Of a stretch of 9,148 bases of DNA, positions 1 through 7,300 are shown in pieces. The notes under the pieces were generated by a model, which saw only the letters and a list, made by a program, of their open reading frames with translations, searched no databases and had not been told where the DNA came from. The DNA lies in contig DCHV01000049.1 in the NCBI GenBank assembly GCA_002314945.1, positions 11,989-21,136 of the forward strand, in the 5' to 3' direction. Each line of letters opens with the position of its first letter. Positions within the stretch are counted from its first letter, which is position 1. Source of the stretch: Prevotellaceae bacterium UBA1743. Lineage in GTDB: Bacteria > Bacteroidota > Bacteroidia > Bacteroidales > Bacteroidaceae. A program made the translations under genes and the position numbers.

Positions 1-788
1 GCAAGGGAGGAGTGGGCAAAAGCACAATAGCTGCCAATCTGGCTGTCGCATTAGCAAAACTGGGGCATCGTGTAGGGTTGTTGGATTGCGACATTTCAGG
101 TCCCAGTGTGCCCAAGATGTTCCAAGTGGAAGACGCACGTCCCGTAGCAGAGAATGTAGGGGGGCGTGATTTGATTGTCCCTATCGAGAAATATGGCGTG
201 AAGATGCTGAGCATCGGCTTCTTTGTAGATCCTGACCAACCTACCCTTTGGCGAGGTGGTATGGCTTGCAATGCCTTGAAACAGTTGATAGGTGATGCCC
301 TATGGGGTGATTTGGATTATTTCATTCTGGACACCCCTCCAGGTACAAGCGACATCCACCTCACACTTGTTCAAACCGTGCCTATAACAGGAGCGGTCAT
401 CGTGAGTACGCCTCAACAGGTGGCATTGGCAGATGCGAGAAAGGGCATCAACATGTACAAGAACGACAAAGTGAATGTGCCAATCTTGGGATTGGTGGAA
501 AACATGGCATGGTTCACTCCCGCTACACATCCAGATGAGAAATACTTCCTCTTCGGCAAGGAAGGGGTGAAGCAACTGGCCGAGAAAATGGGAGTGCCCC
601 TACTTGGACAGATTCCCGTCGTACAGAGTATTTGCGAAAATGGAGACAAGGGCGAACCCGAAGCATTGCATCCAGATATACCCTCCGGTCAAGCATTTCT
701 GCAATTGGCAGCCAAGGTGGTCACACAGACTGATCGACGCAATACGGAGATGGAGGCTACCAAGATTGTAAAGACGAGCCATAGTTGA
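1..788 (+). CDS. mrp: Mrp/ApbC-family iron-sulfur cluster carrier ATPase, 5'-truncated by window edge
   Basis: Cytosolic P-loop ATPase of the Mrp/NBP35/ApbC family, which in characterised members holds and delivers [4Fe-4S] clusters to apo-proteins. The window opens inside the Walker A loop: nt 3-26 read KGGVGKST, so the GTG at 12 is the loop valine and not a start. The family's N-terminal MIP18/DUF59 domain (about 100 residues) must lie off the left edge. Further support comes from the switch-like GLLDCDISGPSVPKMF, the LDTPPGTSD motif (about residues 106-114 counted from nt 12), and the end DRRNTEMEATKIV, which resembles Bacteroidota Mrp proteins. The Fe-S binding CxxC of E. coli-type Mrp is not seen; only three scattered cysteines are visible. 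The gene ends with two in-frame stops in a row, TGA TAG (786-791), directly before the next start. MinD/ParA is a less likely alternative because of the GTSD and C-terminal signature. Confidence 0.93.
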   Translation, partial: KGGVGKSTIAANLAVALAKLGHRVGLLDCDISGPSVPKMFQVEDARPVAENVGGRDLIVPIEKYGVKMLSIGFFVDPDQPTLWRGGMACNALKQLIGDALWGDLDYFILDTPPGTSDIHLTLVQTVPITGAVIVSTPQQVALADARKGINMYKNDKVNVPILGLVENMAWFTPATHPDEKYFLFGKEGVKQLAEKMGVPLLGQIPVVQSICENGDKGEPEALHPDIPSGQAFLQLAAKVVTQTDRRNTEMEATKIVKTSHS

Positions 789-791
789 TAG

Positions 792-2153
792 ATGGCTCAA
801 ATCAACCAGAAGCAAGACAGGACAGCAGAACTGGGGACAGGCAACATTGGCACTCTCCTTTGGCGTTATGCTTTTCCCTCCATCATTGCGATGGCAGCCT
901 CATCTATCTACAACATTGTAGATAGTATTTTCGTAGGACAAGGTGTGGGCGACATCGGCATAAGCGGCATGACTCTTACAGCCCCCTTCATGAATCTATC
1001 CGCTGCCTTTGGAGCAATGGTGGGAGTAGGTTCGAGCACCCTTATCAGCATCAAATTGGGACAAGGGGACACTCACACGGCTCAAAAGATACTTGGTAAC
1101 ACCATCACACTGAACATACTTCTCGGTATTCTCTTCACAGCTGCCTGTTGGCCTTTTCTCGACCAGATACTGCATTTCTTCGGCGCAAGCGAAGCCACCC
1201 TACCCTACGCCCGCGACTATCTGCTCATCATTCTTATAGGCAATGTCATTACACACAGTTACTTCGGATTGAATGCAGTATTGCGTAGTGCGGGACACCC
1301 CAACAAGGCTATGCAATGTACCTTCTTGACTATCGTAGCAAATACGATTCTCGACCCTCTCTTTATCTTTGTATTCGGATGGGGCATCCAAGGGGCGGCC
1401 ATTGCCACTATCTTGTCGCAGGCAATTTCTTTGGTATGGCAACTCGAATTGTTCAGTCGTCCCGAAGAATTACTGCATTTCCGCAGAGGAATCTATGCTC
1501 TTGACATGAAGATTGTCAGACAATCGCTAACCATTGGTCTTAGCCCCTTCATAATGAATTCCTGTGCCTGTTTAGTGGTTCTTCTTATCAACAATCGTAT
1601 GGTCGATTACGGAGGAGATATGGCTATCGGTGCCTATGGAATCGTGCATCGAGTCGTATTCCTCTTTGTAATGGTAGTGGTAGGACTCAATCAAGGAATG
1701 CAACCCATCGCAGGTTACAACTGGGGAGCACGCAAAAACGACCGAGTATGGACAGTTCTGAAATATACGATGATAGCTGCCACTGCGGTCACGACCAGTG
1801 GCTTCTTATTGGGCGTATTTCTACCTCGTCCCATCATTCACGCCTTTGGCACAGGTCCAGAACTAACCGAGATTGCCGTCCGTGGTTTCCGATTCAATGT
1901 GGCAGCCTTTCCATTGGCTGGTGTACAAATGGTTATCACCCACTTCTTACAAAGCATCGGTCATCCCGGGAAAAGCATTTTCCTGAGCATGACGCGACAG
2001 TTGCTCTTTCTCTTCCCTTTGGTAGTCATATTGCCATATTATTGGGGATTAGACGGAGTTTGGATTGCCATTCCCTTCTCGGATGGCATCAGCACCCTCA
2101 CGGCTGTAGGTATGCTCCTGTGGCTGACCAAGCATCTGAAATCAAAAAAATAA
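792..2153 (+). CDS. MATE-family multidrug/metabolite efflux transporter
   Basis: Inner-membrane antiporter of the MATE (multi antimicrobial extrusion) family, which exports organic cations, drugs or metabolites in exchange for Na+ or H+. It has 453 residues, the usual length, with about 12 hydrophobic segments in two repeated halves. Family signatures in order: NIVDSIFVGQ (41-50), NAVLRSAGHP (161-170), LDPLFIFVFGWGIQGAA (187-203), GLNQGMQPIAGYNWGAR (298-314) and FLQSIGHP (385-392); the LRSAGHP and LQSIGHP motifs are the matching positions of the two halves. It ends in a short basic tail (KHLKSKK). The start ATG at 792 is fixed because the in-frame codon before it is TAG and the mrp stop lies 3 bp upstream. 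There is no clear Shine-Dalgarno, so translation is probably coupled to mrp. The substrate and coupling ion cannot be read from the sequence. Confidence 0.93.
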   Translation: MAQINQKQDRTAELGTGNIGTLLWRYAFPSIIAMAASSIYNIVDSIFVGQGVGDIGISGMTLTAPFMNLSAAFGAMVGVGSSTLISIKLGQGDTHTAQKILGNTITLNILLGILFTAACWPFLDQILHFFGASEATLPYARDYLLIILIGNVITHSYFGLNAVLRSAGHPNKAMQCTFLTIVANTILDPLFIFVFGWGIQGAAIATILSQAISLVWQLELFSRPEELLHFRRGIYALDMKIVRQSLTIGLSPFIMNSCACLVVLLINNRMVDYGGDMAIGAYGIVHRVVFLFVMVVVGLNQGMQPIAGYNWGARKNDRVWTVLKYTMIAATAVTTSGFLLGVFLPRPIIHAFGTGPELTEIAVRGFRFNVAAFPLAGVQMVITHFLQSIGHPGKSIFLSMTRQLLFLFPLVVILPYYWGLDGVWIAIPFSDGISTLTAVGMLLWLTKHLKSKK

Positions 2154-2154
2154 G

Positions 2155-2646
2155 ATGAAACGCATCGGATTACTCAGCGATACCCACGCATATTGGGATG
2201 AAAGGTATCTGACCTATTTCGAGGAATGCGACGAGATATGGCATGCAGGTGATTTCGGAAGCATGGAGATTGCCAACCGTCTAAATGAATTTCGCCCCTT
2301 AATGGGTGTGTACGGAAATTGCGATGGAGGAGACCTTCGTCGCACCTTTCCCGAGAAACTTCGTTGGAACTGCGAGGGTGCAGATGTACTGATGACACAT
2401 ATCGGAGGCTATCCTGGACGCTATGACGCACACATCCGCAACTTGCTCTTCACTAAGCCTCCCAAACTATTCATCAGCGGACATAGCCATATCCTGAAAG
2501 TGCAATTTGACAAGACTTTAGGTCTTCTCCATATCAATCCAGGAGCCGCAGGATTGCAAGGATGGCATCAGGTACGTACCTTGGTGCGATTTACTGCTGA
2601 CAAAGGTGCATTTCATGATTTAGAAGTAATAGAAATAGAAAGATGA
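2155..2646 (+). CDS. YfcE/MJ0936-type metallophosphoesterase
   Basis: Small cytosolic calcineurin-like phosphoesterase of 163 residues, the normal size for the YfcE/MJ0936 group, which hydrolyses phosphodiesters in vitro with two divalent metals. All five metal/catalytic blocks are intact: SDTH (D9, H11), HAGD (D33), YGNCDG (N55), MTH (H82) and SGHSH (H110, H112), followed by INPGAAG (127-133). The start ATG is one base after the MATE stop, behind an A-rich stretch without a Shine-Dalgarno. Its TGA stop overlaps the next gene's ATG in an ATGA. The physiological substrate of this group is generally unknown. The downstream tyrosine phosphatase suggests a shared theme of phosphate-ester removal, but that is inference only. 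Confidence 0.93.
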   Translation: MKRIGLLSDTHAYWDERYLTYFEECDEIWHAGDFGSMEIANRLNEFRPLMGVYGNCDGGDLRRTFPEKLRWNCEGADVLMTHIGGYPGRYDAHIRNLLFTKPPKLFISGHSHILKVQFDKTLGLLHINPGAAGLQGWHQVRTLVRFTADKGAFHDLEVIEIER

Positions 2647-3104
2647 AAGCCGAAAGTTTACTTTTCGTCTGCCACGGCAACATCTGCAGAAGTCCAATGG
2701 CAGAAATGATGGCAAAAGAAAAGTTCCGAGACATGAACATCGAAATTGCTTCGGTTGCTACCTCACGCGAGGAAATAGGAAATGACATATATCCTCCTGC
2801 CAAAAGATGTCTGCAGAAACACGGGATTCACTTTGAACATAGAGCAGCACGTCAAATCATTCGTCAAGACTATGAGCATTACGATAGGATTTTTGTTATG
2901 GACGAGAACAATATCCACTATCTGAGGTATCTATTTCCCGACATCATGCTACCATCGCCTATCAACAACTATCACGACAAAAATAATAAAATTCGTCTGC
3001 TTATGTCTCTAACGGGGAAAGAAAGGGATGTGGCAGATCCGTGGTACACAGGAGACTTCGAAAGCACATACAAAGACATTGAGGCTGCCTTGGAACATCT
3101 TTGA
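2643..3104 (+). CDS. Low-molecular-weight protein tyrosine phosphatase
   Basis: Cytosolic LMW-PTP family phosphatase of 153 residues, a typical length. The P-loop is VCHGNICRSPMAE, with nucleophile Cys10 and phosphate-binding Arg16 (CX5R). The general acid is Asp132 in ADPWY, followed by the conserved GDFESTY. Position 14 is Ile, as in tyrosine phosphatases; the arginine phosphatase YwlE carries Thr there, so protein-tyrosine phosphatase is the better reading. In bacteria such enzymes often act opposite BY-kinases that control capsule or exopolysaccharide export, but no kinase or polysaccharide gene is visible here. It starts inside the stop of the metallophosphoesterase (ATGA, 2643-2646) and is the last gene of the plus-strand operon, facing porV across 47 bp. 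Confidence 0.94.
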   Translation: MKAESLLFVCHGNICRSPMAEMMAKEKFRDMNIEIASVATSREEIGNDIYPPAKRCLQKHGIHFEHRAARQIIRQDYEHYDRIFVMDENNIHYLRYLFPDIMLPSPINNYHDKNNKIRLLMSLTGKERDVADPWYTGDFESTYKDIEAALEHL

Positions 3105-3151
3105 CAAGCATACGAATGACATAGCTGTCAGAAGAATACAGAAAAGATGTC

Positions 3152-4333
3152 CTACCTCCGACGACCGAACAAGTCTTTCATTCCGTCCAAATCAAAACCA
3201 AGGGTGAAACGCATGGTTTGATCCAAGGGGTTGGTTTGGCTGGTACTGAATACGTATGCAGCATCCACAGAGAATACATTCATACGGAAACCTGCACCAA
3301 CGGTAAAGTATTTTCGGTTACCCTTATTCTCATGTTCATGATGGTAGCCTCCACGAAGAATAAAACGATCGTTGTACGTGTATTCACAACCTAAGCTCCA
3401 CTGGATTTCCTGAAATTCTTCCTTGGCACCATTTGGCGCATCAGCGAAACTCTTGAAGATACCTGCAATGGGCGAAATATCGTAATATTCCCTTTGTACA
3501 CGATCGGTATAATCTTCGTCAGCTTCGTCAGTTTCCTGCTTGGGATATGTAGGAACCAGCAACTTGTTGACATCGGCAGCTACACTGAACTTATTATATT
3601 CATTGAAGGGAATTGTAAAATTCATACCTAAACGTAAGTTGGTGGGGATAAACTCGGCATTATCATCACCTCCGTATGTAATCTTACTACCAATATTGCT
3701 AATATTCAAACCCCATCCGAAACTGCACTCACGACTACCTGCCATGAAATAGCCCAAACGATACATAGAGATATCGGCTGCAAAAGCCTTGCCCGCACTA
3801 CTCTCGGCAGTATAGTCGTACTTGATGTCGGAATAGATAAAACGCATAGTAACCGCCATAGAAAAACATTCGCTCAACATACGGCTATATCCTGCGTCTA
3901 TTGCAAACTCATAGGGGTTGATCGTGACATTCTCCATATCGCTCATATATACGTCTCCTAAACTAAAGAAACGCAAGGAAGAGCTGAATGCAGAATAATC
4001 ACCAATACGATAGAAGCCCGTCAAATCGGCCAAGTTGATATCATTTACCAACTTACGTAACCAAGGCGTATAACTGGCAGCTACTCCTGCACGAGCAATA
4101 TTGAAAGGGTATTTGGCAGGGTTCCAGTACTGAGAATGTACATCTGCTTCGGTGGCCGCACCAATATCTCCCATACCTCCAGCACGTGCATCAGGAGCAA
4201 TGGCAAGACTGGTGACACTAGTATTCACAGGATTGAACATATTCTGCTTGTCCTGAGCCCTACCTGTCGTCACACCACATACCATCAATATGGCAAATAG
4301 ACCTATCTTGATATCTCTAACAACGAATCGCAT
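3152..4333 (-). CDS. porV: T9SS outer-membrane protein PorV (LptO)
   Basis: Outer-membrane beta-barrel of the FadL/OmpP1-like group that serves the type IX secretion system: in Porphyromonas gingivalis and Flavobacterium it binds cargo leaving the SprA translocon and carries it to the PorU sortase complex. It has 393 residues, near the usual size. A signal peptide is clear, with a hydrophobic stretch 10-22 and likely cleavage after GRA26. The N-terminal block has the PorV-like ARAGGMGDIGAATEAD (49-64) and YWNPAKYPF (69-77), followed by alternating barrel strands and a C-terminus close to the barrel end (FTLGFDLDGMKDLFG). Residues 265-283 form an acidic loop whose coding DNA has a perfect 9-bp tandem repeat. 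The gene lies 24 bp after porU, the order known for porU-porV in Bacteroidota. That AT-rich spacer lacks a Shine-Dalgarno, normal for this phylum. It is almost surely cotranscribed with porU. Confidence 0.94.
   Translation of the reverse strand: MRFVVRDIKIGLFAILMVCGVTTGRAQDKQNMFNPVNTSVTSLAIAPDARAGGMGDIGAATEADVHSQYWNPAKYPFNIARAGVAASYTPWLRKLVNDINLADLTGFYRIGDYSAFSSSLRFFSLGDVYMSDMENVTINPYEFAIDAGYSRMLSECFSMAVTMRFIYSDIKYDYTAESSAGKAFAADISMYRLGYFMAGSRECSFGWGLNISNIGSKITYGGDDNAEFIPTNLRLGMNFTIPFNEYNKFSVAADVNKLLVPTYPKQETDEADEDYTDRVQREYYDISPIAGIFKSFADAPNGAKEEFQEIQWSLGCEYTYNDRFILRGGYHHEHENKGNRKYFTVGAGFRMNVFSVDAAYVFSTSQTNPLDQTMRFTLGFDLDGMKDLFGRRR
3514..3531 (-). repeat. Perfect 9-bp tandem duplication inside porV
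   Basis: The plus strand reads CTTCGTCAG twice in a row. On the coding strand this is CTGACGAAG x2, which keeps the frame and gives the acidic pattern TDE-ADE (residues 268-273) in a charged loop of PorV. Exact identity at the DNA level suggests slippage or a recent duplication tolerated in a loop. Confidence 0.8.
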
Positions 4334-4357
4334 ATTATATATAAACTCACAAAATGC

Positions 4358-7300
4358 TTATTTATTGTTTTTGACAATAATTTTTTGTGCTTTAGACACT
4401 TCTTTACTCGTTCCGCATTGAAGGGTACAACGATACAAATAAACACCAGAACCCAACTTTCCGCCACTACTGGTACACAGATTCCATGGAATCATACAAC
4501 AACCAGCATCACTGCTCCCCACCTCTGTGCGTGTCCACAGATTTCGGCCCATAAAATCATACACATCAACCCGAATCGTACATTCTGCACCAGGGCGGTT
4601 GTAGGAAATGATGAAATTGGTACTGGTCAACGCTGGAGAAGGTGAAGCGGAAATCTGCAGCAATTCTGGCTTCAAACTGGAATCCACCACAAATGACAAA
4701 GATGACGTACTGAGATTGTTCAGAACATCCCATGCACTAAACTCCAACGTATGAGGGCCATTCTCGAGCTCTGGAATCGAATACGAAACCACGCCACGAG
4801 TATTGTCACCAAAGGCTCCCTCATATCTATCATTCAAGTTGAAAGTATAATCAGCTCGGCCATCGATACACAATGTAAGGTCGTGCCCCAATCCATTTCC
4901 ACTCACATTCAATCCGCTCTCATCCCATAACCCTGCTATAAAGAAGGGACAGCTATTCACTACATCACCATCCTGGAAATTCTCGTCATTCAGGAAAGCC
5001 ATTATCTTGGGGCCTATCGTATCGGAAGCGAGTTCCTCACTCACTCCTCCGAGGATGAAACTTTCAGAATATCCGTTAGCTTCCTTCTTCTGATTGCTGT
5101 CGTACGCATAGAAAATGGCACGACCTGCCTCATCCGTATAGTTAATATCTACAGGTATCGTAAAAGAGAGTTCGAATTTTCCGTTGCGTACTGAATCTTG
5201 TGCCGTATAGAGAATATTGCTGTAATTGTCGAAGACGAATGCTTTGTCTGCACCTGCATTGTTCTGACAAGTTACTAACGTCTCACTATCGAAAAGGCGA
5301 AGCGAGAGAACACCTTGGAACGTAGCATCTGTTCCTCCCTTCACATCCTCCACATGTCCCTTCATTGTCACGCGGCTACCTGCCTTCAATTGCACAGAAT
5401 TATTCCCGCTAAGGGACACATCGTTAATTTCATCCAAGAGAACATGAGTTTGTGGGGGTGCGATTGTCAATGCAGGGTCTCCCAACAAAGCATATTGCAG
5501 TTTGTTCTCGAGCTGGGTGTATTCGGCATTGCCATTGATGATGGCATTCTTTGCCAAACGGACCGCGTCTCCCACCCTATTGCGTTGTCCTGAGGCATCG
5601 TCAGAGAAAAGGTATTTCATGAAATAGCGATTCATGGACAAGTTTTGATTGGCATAAACCGTGCGTGTAGTACCATAAAAAGCCACAGCACCACCCTGAT
5701 CGTTCAAGACGGCAGTCTCCCCGATATTTTCACTCTGTCCATCGAAAGGCATCACATCGCAAGCCGCGGTCACCCACAGAGGTAACGCGTCACCTTTGGC
5801 TTCTGCAAAATCCTCCAAATTCAAGACAAACTCATGACTCAAAGTATATGTAGTGGCATGTCCTGTATAATTCATCACCAAGGCTCCCTCGTCCATCAGT
5901 TTCTTCAGCAGAGTTGTCACTTCTGGATAGGTATTGTTCTTGGCCGTACTCACACGTGTATATGCATCCCACATCACCTTTCGTATCTCCACCTCGGGAT
6001 TCTGATTTGCCACACGCAGGGCTACATCATCCGCATATTTCATGTGCTCGTTGTTGTCACCATCGTCTCCCATGAAACAAACCAAGTTCTTCCAATCTCC
6101 TACATGCTGACATGTCAAATAGGCAATCGTTTTATCCACCATCACCTTGGCTTCCGATTGACTCGTCACAGGGAATCGGCCTATGCCCAAATCTGGTTTG
6201 TCCTTCAGCAGATTGCTTCCCTCTCCATCGTCCAACATACCGAAGTAGTCCTCCATGACATAACTCTTCGTATCGCTCAATGAATTGTCGCTTTCGTAGC
6301 ACAACAGATAGTCATCAGGGTTGTAATTGTGCCATGCCGCACTCAGCATACGGTTGTCCCACGCTGCATCTCCCATCAACAAGAGGTATTTGGGAGCACA
6401 TGTCTTATCCGAGGCCTTGTCGTAAAGCATCTTCATCATCCTGCGATAGGCGGTAGCATCTGGCGTACCGCTCGAAAACTCGTTATAGGCTTGGTCGGCT
6501 CGCACCACCTGTACCCTCAACCCATCATATTCGGCATGAGCGTCAGCCAAGCGTTGTGCCTGTCCCTCCAATTTACCGCTGGAAGGAATCAGGATTACCA
6601 TATCAATGCTATCCATCGCATGTAGGTCCTGATTCTCTACGACTCCTACATAATCTGGTTCAGGAAAGGTATAAGTATCTACGAAGGCCACATAGCGACG
6701 TGTGGCATCATCCACCACCATTTTCCGAGTCGTATCATCCACTTTTGTTGTCTTCACCCAAGCATCAGGATCACCTGGTTTGCCCAATCGCATCACTTTC
6801 AGATGGTCATCCGGCCAAGTGATATCAAACTGAGATACCCCTTTACCTGTCTGAGAAAACAAGACATATCCATCGTTGCCAGGTATGATTTTTCTGTCGT
6901 AATGCAATGCCAGATAATCCAAGCGCGCATCCTGTCCTGAGGTAGTCACCAGTTTCACCTTCCACGTATTCTCATCCGTCCCTTTCATCTTACTGATGTC
7001 ATACGTACGAGTGTCATCGTAAGCGTATGTGTAACTACCTATTGGATAAAGAGTCATAGCAGGAGACAACTGTGTACCATTGACACTCGGCTGCAGTTGG
7101 ACGTTTGCTTTCGAAGCTGCAGTGAAAGCCACGGTCAGTTTCTCATTACCACTTGTGGCAACAGAAGATAGCGTGTAGGTACAACTGTTCCCATTCGCAT
7201 AATTGTATTTATCATACAGGTTGCGTCCTGTCGAATGCCATGCAAATTCATCCTTCTCATACAACGTATGTGCCGGTACGGTCGTATAATGGTTCACGAC

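Noticed and set aside
12..14. GTG as a start for the first gene
   Set aside because: It encodes the Val of the Walker A loop KGGVGKST; the frame is open upstream to the window edge, so the gene is simply truncated.
1748..2158. Open frame of 136 codons on the plus strand overlapping the MATE gene
   Set aside because: Different frame inside a well-supported membrane protein; its translation is rich in His, Ser and Arg with no family likeness.
3117..3130. TGACA-TAGC-TGTCA inverted repeat in the convergent gap between the LMW-PTP gene and porV, as a two-way terminator
   Set aside because: The stem is only 5 bp, AT-balanced and has no T-run on either side; too weak to call, though some termination signal is expected in this 47-bp gap.
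4277..4288. Possible lipobox at Cys19 of PorV (LMVC)
   Set aside because: The residue before Cys is Val, not Gly/Ala/Ser, and a better signal peptidase I site (GRA|Q) follows; PorV is known as a barrel, not a lipoprotein.
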